From assembly GCA_004017535.1 (NCBI GenBank), contig SAJS01000008.1, positions 1 through 64,000 of the forward strand: 64,000 nt of DNA, given 5' to 3'. The position numbers and the translations under genes were made by a program. Positions 1 through 9,600 of this stretch are shown here, in pieces. Positions within the stretch are counted from its first letter, which is position 1. Each line of letters starts with the position of its first letter. Source of the DNA: Mesorhizobium sp. (lineage in GTDB: Bacteria > Pseudomonadota > Alphaproteobacteria > Rhizobiales > Rhizobiaceae). A model generated the notes under the pieces. The model worked only from the letters and a program-made list of their open reading frames with translations. It was not told the DNA's origin and did no database searches.

Positions 1-944
1 GGCGAATGATTGCGCCATGATCCGGGATGGATCTGCATCACCAGGCCGTCGTCGCGGCTCATCTTGGCCATTTCGGTCAGCATCTGCGCCCTGAACAGCC
101 GCCGCTCGCGCTCGTCGTCGGAGCCGCGGCGGATACGGTTGAACAGCTCCTCGGCCGCCGCGTCGGAGAGATTGGCGGTCTCGGCGGTCGGATGGCCGTG
201 ATCGGACGAGGTGGCGCCGAATTGCTTGAAATAGGCGCGTCGCTGCCGATGCGCATCGAGATAGCCTGTCCATGTGCCGGTATCGCATGCCGTGATGTCG
301 CCGAGGCGATCGAGATTGCCCAGGAATCCTTCGAAATCGGGATCGATCACCGCGTCCGGCCGATAGGCGGTGACGACGCGGCCGCTCCAGCCGCTGTCCC
401 GGATCGTGCGGTGCCATTTGAGATCGTCGAGCGCGCCGTCGGTGGTGGCGATCACCTCGATGTTGAAGCGCTCGAACAGCGCGCGCGGTCGATAGTCGTC
501 GCGCTGCAGCAGCGTGGCGATCCTATCGTAGGTGCGGTCGGCGGAAGCTGCGGTGAGCGGCTCCTCGATGCCGAACAGATGCGCGAACACATGGTCGAGC
601 CAGAGCCGGGTCGGCGTGCCGCGGAAGAGATAATAATGCTCGGCGAAGCGCCGCCAGATCACCCGGCCATCGGTCTCGCCCGGCGCGCCGTCGAGCGTCG
701 GCACGCCGAGCTCTTCCAGCCGCAAGCCCTGGCTGAACAGCATGCGAAGGATGTAATGATCGGGCACGATCAGCAATTGCGCCGGATCGGGGAATGGCTC
801 GTTGAGCGCATACCAGCGCGGGTCGGTATGACCATGCGGGCTGACGATGGGCAGCTCCTTCACGCCGGCGTAAAGGGCGCGGGCCAATGCGCGCGAATTC
901 GCCTCGGGCGCAAACAGCAGATCGGGATCGGTTAGTGCGGCCAT
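1..944 (-). CDS. uxaC: Glucuronate isomerase, N-terminal part (cut by window edge)
   Basis: Hexuronate isomerase (EC 5.3.1.12) of the amidohydrolase superfamily; it converts D-glucuronate to D-fructuronate, or galacturonate to tagaturonate, in the cytoplasm. About 314 of the usual ~470 residues are visible and the C-terminus lies beyond base 1. The start ATG at 944-942 is preceded by GGGAGG. The N-terminal block LPIVSPHGHTDPRW carries the family's HxH metal motif, followed by the typical WLDHVF..LFGI region and TTDGALDDLKWH. A near-perfect 12-bp inverted repeat just upstream (991-1025) suggests control by a GntR-type hexuronate repressor. Identity is from family recognition. Confidence 0.93.
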   Translation of the reverse strand, partial: MAALTDPDLLFAPEANSRALARALYAGVKELPIVSPHGHTDPRWYALNEPFPDPAQLLIVPDHYILRMLFSQGLRLEELGVPTLDGAPGETDGRVIWRRFAEHYYLFRGTPTRLWLDHVFAHLFGIEEPLTAASADRTYDRIATLLQRDDYRPRALFERFNIEVIATTDGALDDLKWHRTIRDSGWSGRVVTAYRPDAVIDPDFEGFLGNLDRLGDITACDTGTWTGYLDAHRQRRAYFKQFGATSSDHGHPTAETANLSDAAAEELFNRIRRGSDDERERRLFRAQMLTEMAKMSRDDGLVMQIHPGSWRNHS

Positions 945-990
945 ATCGATCCTCCCAATTCCGCCATCGGTAGGATTCAGAAGAAGTAAT

Positions 991-1025
991 GTCAACATAC
1001 AAAAATTAGGTTGTTGTATGATGAC
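991..1025. promoter_or_regulatory. Inverted-repeat operator upstream of uxaC
   Basis: Two 12-nt arms, GTCAACATACAA (991-1002) and TTGTATGATGAC (1014-1025), are inverted repeats with one mismatch and an 11-nt spacer, 47 bp upstream of the uxaC start. The TTGTATGATGAC half-site resembles operators of FadR-subfamily GntR repressors, which often control hexuronate genes. The repeat is seen directly; the binding protein is inferred. Confidence 0.6.
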
Positions 1026-1302
1026 CTGTTGGAGCGACTAGAGGTGGCGCAGATTTCTCTGTCATGGGCCAGCGCACAACAGGGCGAAGATTGGATCAAT
1101 CAATGGCTGAGTAGCGCCCGCAGCCGAAGGATTGCGTGCCTCTGGAGAAGGTAAGTCCCGGGGCCAGTTATCCTTGCCATTCGGCTTTCGCTACGACGAG
1201 CGTCCGGCTTCCGTCGAGGGGTCGCAACATCTCGTATGCGCCGCCTTATGATGGCCTTAAACCACCTCGGAGACGAACCCGGCGCGGCTCGAATTGAACG
1301 TG

Positions 1303-1785
1303 CTGAGGCGGCCAGGATGCCTGGCGATTCCGTCTCGCTTAGCTTCTCATTGCAGGCGAACAATTCCTCGTAGAGTTTCTCCCCGGGCGGAGCCCGGCGT
1401 AAGCAATCTGGATATCGGCGTCTGAGCGCACGGACAGACGGATCAAATAGCTTGGCAAGTCGACAATCTCCACCGGCGATCATGTCGAGAACATAGATCC
1501 TGCCGCGCTCAGAAAGTCCGTCTTGTTCATGAGCTGCAGCCTGCAGAACCAGCACGCAGCCGAACCGCACCGTCATGAACTGGGTTGGCTGGGCCTTCGG
1601 GTCGAGATCCATCGCCTGGCAATACATTTCGGCCATGCGTTTAGCGGCTCCATGACGTTAGCGGATCACCGCCTTGTCAGTCGAAACCGTGACCATCTTC
1701 GAAACCTTCCAGCGCAATGCGGCATCGACCACATTTCGCGTACCAATGGCATTGCTAAATAGTCCCTCGATCGGCTGTGGTCGTG
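1303..1785 (-). pseudogene. Decayed capD/flaA1-like nucleotide-sugar dehydratase gene
   Basis: Reading on the minus strand, pieces of a polysaccharide-biosynthesis CapD/FlaA1-type NDP-sugar 4,6-dehydratase appear in order but in different frames. First comes PIEGLFSNAIGTRNVVDAAL..KMVTVSTDKAV, then a stop and frame change. Next is GAAKRMAEMYCQAMDLD..MTVRFG, joined directly to VLVLQAAAHEQDGL after an internal deletion. PVEIVDL..DADIQIAYAGLRPG lies in another frame, and PGEKLYEELF..SPGILAAS follows. The order matches the family (SDR core, then the conserved PGEKLYEE block). Several frameshifts, a stop and a deletion make it non-functional. Only the C-terminal half survives. Confidence 0.8.
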
Positions 1786-2346
1786 GAAGCTTTCAACTTT
1801 CTGCCTCGCGTCAGCCCGCCGAAATGCGGCGTTCACGCTTGTCCCACAGCAAATTTCATGCATCCCGGCCCGATGCGGTCGCTGATCGAGCGTCATGGAT
1901 CCCGATGTCCAAGGCTCCGACGTGCCGCCAGTGATCGTGATTTTTTGTATTTTGGAAAATTGGCCAACACCACACGGCCAATCTGGTCACTCATGGCGCA
2001 AGACCAATCCCGCACCGCTATCGGCCGGTTTCGCGCCATCTGCTCTGCCTTTCCGACTGCTAGCGAATGTCCCCACGCCGGCCGAGATCACCGAACACAA
2101 GTCACCAGCCCCGGCTGTGACGCTTGAGAAGAGTGCCGGAAGTGATATCTGGCGCGGGCGGCCCGGCCGGTGGCGGGGTAGGCCGCAGGCCGGGCCTGAC
2201 CGGCGCAGGCTTGTTGGGTATCACCGGCTAAGCAGTTTTATCAGCAATAACTAATGTTTCTGCCATGCGAACGGATGATGTGTATCAGCCCCGAACATCA
2301 AGCTCGGCATAAATTTTGCTTCCCCGCCAGCGGCGGAGGCGAAACG
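1786..2346. other. Gene-poor stretch with one repeat
   Basis: No convincing coding frame was recognised on either strand. The open frames here have no visible family motif. The only structured element is the palindromic repeat at 2157-2205, which recurs at 32194-32242. Confidence 0.5.
2157..2205. repeat. REP-like palindromic repeat, copy 1
   Basis: A GC-rich 49-bp element with 9-bp arms GGCCCGGCC (2160-2168) and GGCCGGGCC (2188-2196) that can fold into a hairpin. An almost identical copy lies at 32194-32242 in unrelated context, so this is a dispersed intergenic repeat and not part of a gene. Confidence 0.7.
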
Positions 2347-2580
2347 ATGACACTTTCACGCGAACTGTTCGAGGCTGATCTAACTTTTCATTGTCCCGGG
2401 TGTGAAACTCCGGTGGTCCGAAAAGGATCGTGGATCAAGAGCGCCAAGGTCTTCATCTGCGATGCCTGCAGCACGCAAACCCGCCTCACATATGGACTCA
2501 AGCTCGCCATCTTTGACGCGCATCTGCATCCTGAGGCGCCGCCTAGCTCGCCCGCGACCAGAGGGCAGAGCCGGCAGTAA
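2347..2580 (+). CDS. Small zinc-ribbon hypothetical protein (77 aa)
   Basis: The ATG at 2347 follows the purine-rich GGCGGAGGCGAAACG, a good ribosome-binding site; an in-frame start at 2254 has none. The protein has two CxxC pairs, CPGC near residue 17 and CDAC near residue 39, spaced as in a zinc ribbon, and a proline-rich tail. It resembles small rhizobial hypotheticals of unknown function. It stands alone, with no operon partner. Confidence 0.6.
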   Translation: MTLSRELFEADLTFHCPGCETPVVRKGSWIKSAKVFICDACSTQTRLTYGLKLAIFDAHLHPEAPPSSPATRGQSRQ

Positions 2581-2752
2581 GCATGCCTGACGTGATCCCC
2601 ATGTCGTGCTGCCGCAGCGCCGAACCAAGCTGGGCGAACATCACGGTCGCGACAAGTCAGAGGTTCGGTATGCCGCGCTTGTAGCAGTTGCCCGTGCCGA
2701 ACCACATCAGGCCCGCTATCAGGGCTTGGTTCTCAGTCTCCCGGCATACTCC

Positions 2753-3682
2753 TCACTTGACGCCAGGCCGTGCTCCCAAAAGTTCTCCCAGGCGGAGCGG
2801 CAAGTGCGGTGACGCATGCAGCTCGGCACAGCTGTCTTTCCATCGCTGGCAATATTCGGCGACTGGAATGCCGCTCCGACCAGGCCAGCGATTGAGTGCG
2901 GCAACTGCCTCGATGGATTCAGGAACCCGCTCGTATTCTTCTAGAATGGTCAAAGACATCGCTTGCGCGAATGGGTTAATACCCGGAATTTCGATCTCGC
3001 TGCGGTGGTCGGCAAACCATGCAGCAGGATCGCGTGTGAGGCCCTGCGTGTCGGCGAGCGCCTCATAGCCTTTGATGATGTTCTCGCGGTATCCGGCAAT
3101 GGCATCGCCGAAGGCGTTGTCGCCGGCAAAGGGCGGGTTTTGTTTCCAACCCCTCGCCAAGCGTCCCAGGCCACGCAACGAGAACGCCTCCACGATCGCT
3201 TCCTCCAACCATTGGCATGGGGGGGCCGGCTTGGCGTCGGCTTGCCAACTGTTGGCAAAGACATGGCCGAGCTCATGCCCGAACTGATAGGCTAGCTTCG
3301 ACCAGTCGCGTTCGCTGATGTCGACGATGATCCACGCCATGTTGCTGCCATCCGGGTGAAGCCATACGGCAGGCTGTCCTGAAGTGTGCTCGTCGACGCG
3401 AAGCCGCGCCGGCTGGCGGTCGGAAAGAAGACGGACTCCATCAAGGCAGGCGTGACGCGTGCGCTCGACGACCTGTTGCGCGGCGCCCGGAAGCATACGC
3501 CCCCAATCGCCGGCGAGTTCGATTGGGGCGGTGAGGAGGGAAGTGGAGAGGGCGACTTTGGGATATGACGGCGGCGTGGCTACGATACTCCTCTGCGAGC
3601 TACTCCACAGCATAACCGGTCGGAAAACCCAGCCGATCGCCGCGAGGACAACACCAAACTCGGCAAGTTTTCGCCTGTTCAT
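2753..3682 (-). CDS. Membrane-anchored HExxH (zincin-like) metallopeptidase homologue
   Basis: A 309-aa protein with an N-terminal membrane segment (about residues 8-25) and a zincin motif, HELGH at residues 136-140. The Glu residues of WLEEAIVEAF about 20 residues later fit the third zinc ligand of gluzincins. The rest is probably periplasmic. The start MNRRK at 3682 was chosen over one 12 codons upstream because it directly precedes the membrane segment; its ribosome-binding site is weak. The substrate is unknown. It lies 228 bp downstream of the glycosyltransferase operon on the same strand but is probably separate. Confidence 0.7.
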   Translation of the reverse strand: MNRRKLAEFGVVLAAIGWVFRPVMLWSSSQRSIVATPPSYPKVALSTSLLTAPIELAGDWGRMLPGAAQQVVERTRHACLDGVRLLSDRQPARLRVDEHTSGQPAVWLHPDGSNMAWIIVDISERDWSKLAYQFGHELGHVFANSWQADAKPAPPCQWLEEAIVEAFSLRGLGRLARGWKQNPPFAGDNAFGDAIAGYRENIIKGYEALADTQGLTRDPAAWFADHRSEIEIPGINPFAQAMSLTILEEYERVPESIEAVAALNRWPGRSGIPVAEYCQRWKDSCAELHASPHLPLRLGELLGARPGVK

Positions 3683-3910
3683 CAATCGAGATCCAGCCGG
3701 GGAAGGGCACTGGAACAAGACCGCCGTCGAGCCCTGGCTGTCTTCGGTCGATTTAATAGCGCAGCACCACGAAGTGCAATGTGCCAGACGGATCCTCCAC
3801 GCGGCTACATGAATGGAGCATCAAGTCGGCTCGGTGAGTTAACCGTCAGCCACCTCTCACCTCGCATCCAGTGGAAAACCGGTCTCGAGGACAAGCAGAC
3901 TTGCAACGCG

Positions 3911-5509
3911 TCATTCAGACAATTCTTCTCCCGTGGAGGCGATCTGCCCAGCAACATGGATCGTGGCCACCTCATACACTCTCTCATGAGGAAATTTTCT
4001 GAAGTAAGAATGCTCGGCATCTAACGAATTGTCGATGCTAGACGCTAGGATGGAAGAAAGTATCTCTAGCGCCGAATTTATAGTTGTCGAGCAAAGGGAC
4101 CAAAGCCTAGTATCGAAATATCCATCTGTTCCCTCAAGCCAAGGGTGCCCCCTCCTTTTAAATACGTACTTGCCTAACATTTTGTCAGAAGCGTATCGAT
4201 TTATATCGAAGCCATCGGAAAGTTGGTACCTTCCGGAAATCTTAAATATTCTTTTGTTGAATTTTCCTGAGCTTATAACTTTAATAAGTGAAAGAGCGTG
4301 AATTAAGGAATAGGTCTCCGAAAGCGTTTTGGAGTAGTCGGAAGTCTTCCAAAACCCTCCAAGATCTCGTGACAGATGAAGCCCAGGATTAAGGCTGTTT
4401 AAAAAGACCGCAATGTCAACTTCCGCGCGTATCTCATCTTCATATCCCGGATTGAGTGGCATAGAAGACGAATCAACCAAAATAATGAAGGACTCTGGAA
4501 CATGGTTTTTTATTGATCGAGTCGTTCGCAGGGTCTGTGCGAGTCTCTCCTTAGGTGAGAAAACTCCTTGATTCGTTCCTAAGGCGGATGTTACAATAAA
4601 TATGTAAGGGCTTATCTCCAATTTTTCTTTTGTATATGCAGAGTATTCCTTAATCGGTTGCAACGTTGTTGTCTGTTCAATATCAAGGACTCGCGCTTTT
4701 CTAAGCTGTATCAGGTAAGACGCCATCTGTTGAACTTTGTCGATCCCGCGAGACCAGACAAAGTGTCTGAATCCACTTGGTTCGCCAACATATTGGTCCC
4801 ACTCACGTACGAACTTGCATCGATTATCTAGGGATTCTGTGTCTGCGGTTTGCGTTCGCACTAGAACATAATTCAATATCGGCTGATCGCCGAACCACCG
4901 GATAAGCTCTTGATTCGTAGGATCTTGGCACAGTCTCGCGACTTGACCGCCGACCGGGCGGAAGAATTCCGCGTCTTTGTAGCCGATAATCCCGGAATTT
5001 GCGCATGGCAAAAACCTTTGCGCGCATTCAGGGTCCGCGCGACAGAGTTCAAGCCCGAACCAATTCCCGATTCGGCGCGAGTCTATGACGTCAGCAATCT
5101 TGGATGAGGCCAATTCGGGATAACCAGAACTTTCTGTCGTGACGCAAACGCCGTCTGCCTCCAGAACGCCCCTCAATATCGACTCGATGTCGGCGTCGAC
5201 TACAACATCTGTATCAAGGTACATAATGGGTGAGTAATCATCGAAAATATGTGAAGAAATAATATAGCGTTGATAAATATTTATATGATCAACTTTTTCA
5301 AAGTGGATACGGGACCTGTATTGCCTTGGAATATACGGGATGACGTCCTCTGCTTCTCTATCCGAGACAATTGCTATGTTGCCGTTAAAATCTCCAAATT
5401 CTAGTAGGGAAATCAACATAATGTTCAGGCATTCAAAGTATGTATTATCGCCAAAGGCAACAGTATAAATGAGAGGGCGGAAGGTGCGTCTTTCTCTTGT
5501 TGAAGACAT
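3911..5509 (-). CDS. Glycosyltransferase, GT8-like with C-terminal second domain
   Basis: A 532-aa protein. The N-terminal half looks like a GT-A (GT8-type) sugar transferase: an IYTVAFGD opening and a DxD metal motif in MYLDTDVVV (Asp99, Asp101). Further on is ANSGIIGYK and an acidic FGDQPILNYVL. The C-terminal half (from about residue 300) is a second, unassigned domain. It is the last gene of a three-gene minus-strand operon, starting 5 bp after the stop of the upstream gene. The ATG at 5509 is preferred over one at 5545 that would overlap. The DNA is clearly more AT-rich than its neighbours, which suggests separate acquisition. The acceptor is unknown. Confidence 0.75.
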   Translation of the reverse strand: MSSTRERRTFRPLIYTVAFGDNTYFECLNIMLISLLEFGDFNGNIAIVSDREAEDVIPYIPRQYRSRIHFEKVDHINIYQRYIISSHIFDDYSPIMYLDTDVVVDADIESILRGVLEADGVCVTTESSGYPELASSKIADVIDSRRIGNWFGLELCRADPECAQRFLPCANSGIIGYKDAEFFRPVGGQVARLCQDPTNQELIRWFGDQPILNYVLVRTQTADTESLDNRCKFVREWDQYVGEPSGFRHFVWSRGIDKVQQMASYLIQLRKARVLDIEQTTTLQPIKEYSAYTKEKLEISPYIFIVTSALGTNQGVFSPKERLAQTLRTTRSIKNHVPESFIILVDSSSMPLNPGYEDEIRAEVDIAVFLNSLNPGLHLSRDLGGFWKTSDYSKTLSETYSLIHALSLIKVISSGKFNKRIFKISGRYQLSDGFDINRYASDKMLGKYVFKRRGHPWLEGTDGYFDTRLWSLCSTTINSALEILSSILASSIDNSLDAEHSYFRKFPHERVYEVATIHVAGQIASTGEELSE

Positions 5510-5514
5510 TGCGT

Positions 5515-6609
5515 CTAATCCGCTTGAGAGCCATGCTCGCAGCAAACTTCGCGACGCTGGACAAAGAAATCAAGGTTATTCTTGAGGCGCTGATTGCTTG
5601 GGTCCAATTCGAGCGATTTTTGTCCCCACTCCACCGCACGATCCATGGCGTTGAGATGCCAGCACGCAATGGCTCCCAAATCGTAGAGCCGAAAACCCCA
5701 GCAGCTCGCGTCATCAAGATAGCTTCCAGTGCGACGCGTCTTCTCGATGCCGTTGCTGCAAGCCCAGAACAGATTGAGCCAGTCGGCCTTGCCGTGAAAC
5801 TCCTCGGCAAGGTCAAGCCAGATTTCACGTCGATGCGGCGCTTCCATCCTGGCTTTGTCCAGCCAGGTTAACCTTTGCTCCGGTTGCATGCGGGCTATAT
5901 AGCGCATAGCCTCGGATCGTTCTTCATCCCATCTGCTTGTCGGCAGGGTCAGGTAGCGTTCAAGCAGTTCGACTGCCCGCTCTTGTTGGCCTGCCCACAT
6001 CAAGTCCCGACCGAGCCAAAAACAGATTTGCGCGTCTTGGGGATCTTCATCGTGCGCCACTTGCATCAACGGCAGGTAGTTGCTGCGCGTCGGCTTGGAT
6101 AAATCCTGCACTTCGTACATCACTATGTCGCTGCTGTTCGCTGTGACCTCCTTTTCTCCGGTGAAGACGAGCGCCTCGTGGACCGGTCGCTTAAAACGAT
6201 ATCCCCATCGGTGGTGAAAATTCTTTGTCGACCACCCTCGCAGCGGCGTCGGATCGTCGACACTGGACCTGTATATGGTCTTGCAAAAGAGTGCTGAGGT
6301 TTCAGGGGTCCAGGCATTCTCTAGCTTCTGTCGCCAGCCGGCTTCGAGAAACCGATCCATATCCATCGTACAGCATATGTCCACGTCATCGGGCAGGAGC
6401 GCCATGGCGGCATTGCGGGCATCATCGAAGCGCCAAGGGCGGACTGCAATCTTATGCACCGTGACCCCAGCGGCGGTCAGCCGTTCCACCGTACCGTCGC
6501 TACTGCCAGTGTCGGCGACTATCCGATAGTCCGCGTCCGCGGCGGAATTGGCCCACCGTTCCGCGTTGGCGGCTTCGTTCAACGCGATGGTATAGACCGC
6601 GACCTTCAC
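5515..6609 (-). CDS. GT2-family glycosyltransferase with TPR-like C-terminus
   Basis: A 364-aa protein with an N-terminal GT2 fold: YTIALNEAANAERW, VADTGSSDGT for nucleotide-sugar binding, and the metal-binding DMD at residues 82-85 (TMDMDRFLEAGW). From about residue 185 the sequence is helical and TPR-like. The start is GTG at 6609, overlapping the stop of the upstream gene (GTGA), so translation is coupled. With its neighbours it forms an operon of three sugar transferases divergent from the collagen-like protein genes. Confidence 0.82.
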   Translation of the reverse strand: MKVAVYTIALNEAANAERWANSAADADYRIVADTGSSDGTVERLTAAGVTVHKIAVRPWRFDDARNAAMALLPDDVDICCTMDMDRFLEAGWRQKLENAWTPETSALFCKTIYRSSVDDPTPLRGWSTKNFHHRWGYRFKRPVHEALVFTGEKEVTANSSDIVMYEVQDLSKPTRSNYLPLMQVAHDEDPQDAQICFWLGRDLMWAGQQERAVELLERYLTLPTSRWDEERSEAMRYIARMQPEQRLTWLDKARMEAPHRREIWLDLAEEFHGKADWLNLFWACSNGIEKTRRTGSYLDDASCWGFRLYDLGAIACWHLNAMDRAVEWGQKSLELDPSNQRLKNNLDFFVQRREVCCEHGSQAD

Positions 6610-9600
6610 GACGCCTTCCCTATCCGAGCGACGCTGTCATGTGGATAAGATGGATTTGCGCGCTTGCGGATGGCCACGAGCCCACCGAGCAATTGCGCTC
6701 GGTCGAGCTCATAATGGCTATCAAAGAAGAGAATTTCAGCAAATTGTCCAGCAAGCGCGCTGACACCGAGCGGATCGACCGACCGCGCCGTCCCGCATTC
6801 CTTGATTTCCCGCAACAGGGCCTTGGTCGGCGTGATCTTGGTGAGGTCTTCGCCAGGCGGCTGCCAGTCTAGGTCCTCGATGAAATACCAACCATCCTCG
6901 GCAAGAAGCGGAAAGAACTCGCGCAGCGTAAGTTGTTCGTCGAAGGACGCATGGCTGCCATCGTCTACAATGACGTCGAGCGAGCGCGCTTCGATCGTTG
7001 CCGCCACCCGGCGAAGGTCCTCCACACTGGATTGGTCGCAGACGAAGGATCTGAACCTCTCGTTGTTGAGCGATGAAAAATCCGTCAGGTCGACGCCAAT
7101 GACCTGGCAAAATGGAAAATAGCTCTGCCACAGGGCCACCGAAGGTGTCTCGGTCTGATTGCGTTCCGCCAAACCGCGGCAGAGCCCAATCTCCATCAGT
7201 CGCCGCATGGACAAGCGCCGCGCCGACAGAAGGCGATCGTAAATCCTCGCATAGCAGTGGCGGTTGCCGGTATGCCGGTTCTTGTCGGTGTTGAACTTGT
7301 CGGCAAGCGTGGTGAAGGGAGGAAAGCCCTCCAGCGGGCTGATAAGCTGCGCGATGAACGCAGCGCTCTTTTCGTGGGGCGGGGCTTCGTTGCGCGCCGT
7401 CCAAAGGTGGATTGCGAAAACGCGATCGTCGTTCAAATAGTCTGCCAGTTCCGTGATCGGCTTTTCGAACCTGTCTGTTTCCGTCCAGTCGATCGAGTTG
7501 AAGAACATCGGGCTGAAGACCTGGTCGTGCAACTCGGAGCCGGCATCCGAGGCTATGTAGTCGGACAGCAGCTTTGGCCCGATGTCGCCGAATTCCTTGC
7601 CCGGTGTCGCATGGAAGCGTTCGATGGACATTTCATAAAGCGCCCTGAGGTGTCGGCTGTAGGGCTTTGCGTAGATGACGTTACCGCAAACAAAATGACC
7701 CTTGTGCGATCCACGCCATTGCAGATTGAAGAAATGATCGCCGCTGAAGGCGAACGGCCTCAGCATGATGATGTCGGAATCCATCCAAAGGCCGCCATGC
7801 TCGTACAGCACAGCGTAGCGAAAGACATCGCTGAAATACCTGATCTCGGAACCAGCGACGATACGCTCGAACGTGGCCCGGGGCATGACGTCGTCGGCAG
7901 CGCAAACCTCAACGCCATGCGGCAACAGGAACTCCAATCTCTTCGGAGAATAACTCCAAACGCGCACCGGATGGCCAGCCGCCCGCATCGAGGCGGTGGC
8001 GGCAATCAGGGTGCGATGCTCGGCCTTTTCGGAAAGCACTTCGTAGAAGCAGTGGATCTGCGGCAACGCCGCGCCATCGCTGATGAACGGCGCGATGCGC
8101 CGATCGAAATCCCGCGATTGCCTTTGCCGTTCCGCCGGCGAGTCGACCGCTTCCAGAAACGGCGCGAACTTGCGGAAGAATTCCTCCGTTGCCTGGCTCG
8201 AAGGGAAGCCGAAAGGCTTCGGCTCGGCAGGTGCTTCGGCGCCACTGGGTCGGCTGCCGCTGCCGCCAAATCTGACCCCACCGGAATGTCCCGCGCCGGG
8301 CGAGGTGAGAGGTGGCGTCGGCTCGAGACGGGCAATGTTCATAGCCGAAGCCAATTCCGCAGCGTCGTCGAGCAACGGGGCGACCTGGTCAGCCTGCACG
8401 GTCGCGATCCACGACTCGCTCTCGCCTGTGCCGTAGGAGATCATCAGTCGCTTGGCGTCGGGATGCCAGGCGAGCCCGGCAGCGACCTCCAAGCCCTTGT
8501 CATGGAAGTAAAAGGGCCGCGAGACTTTGGTCAGTCGGTGGCCATCGTCGAACCAGACGAAGCGGTGCTGGTGATAATGCCGGCCCTCGTTTGGCCTCGC
8601 GCGTGCCTCGTGCACCAGCGCCAGCCAGCCGCCGTCGAACACAACCGCCTGCGAGCAGCCGCTGAACTGTGGCGCCGCGATCACCGGCGCCTGCTCCGAA
8701 ACCGTCCGGCCGTTCTCGTCCAGTATCTTGGTGGGGTCGCACCGATGGACAAAACGGAGCAGGTCGCTGCCGTCAGAACCGGGCTCGACCAGCGGCATCC
8801 AGTTCTTCTCGTGCTGCCGCTGACCGGCCGGGTGAATGACGCGCCAATCGGTGAGAGTATGTGGTGCGAGCCCAGTGTCTTCGATTCTTGCCAGTACCTG
8901 CTCGCACCACCCCTCCGGCGTGAGTTGCCGTACGCAGGCAATTCCCCAAAGCTTGTCGCGCCAGGCGAACAGTCGCATGTCCGCAAAACCGAGCGCCTGG
9001 TTGTAGGCGGGCGACGGCAGATCGGCTGGCGGCAGCACTTCGCGGGTGCCCTTCGTGACGAGATCGCCGTCGAGACGCAGCAGAAAGTTGCGCGTTGTGA
9101 TCGGCGCCTCGCCGGGCGTTGCGTGTTGGCCGGCATCGGTCGGCGTCGAGTTGACGGCCGGCTGCAGCAGCACGATTTCTTCGCCCAGGCGCGCTACCGA
9201 CGGGTTGGTTGCCACATAGCTCTTCGGCGCGGCAAAATCGATCCGTCGTGCCTTAAAGGATGGCATGATTTCGTTCGCTGGCCGTATGTAAAAATAAAGA
9301 TTGGATCGCGCCAGGTCCCTTGGTCCGTCGCCGATTTCCCGATCAAGCGCCAGCCAGTTGCAGGCAGCGAAACCGCGGTCCTTGCGCGCCGGATCGCGGG
9401 CGTAGTTCGCGGCAATCGAATACTCCTCCCGCAGCCCTGCCGTGTAGACAAAGTTCTCGAGAAACAGGATGTCCTGCTCGGGTCGTTTGATTGCCAGTCC
9501 GGCTTCCGAAAACAGCACGCTGGCGTCGTTCATGCCCTTCTCGCGATAATGGTGGGCAAGGTCATAGAGCGGCTCGGCGCGCTGCGGACGCGCGTTGAAC

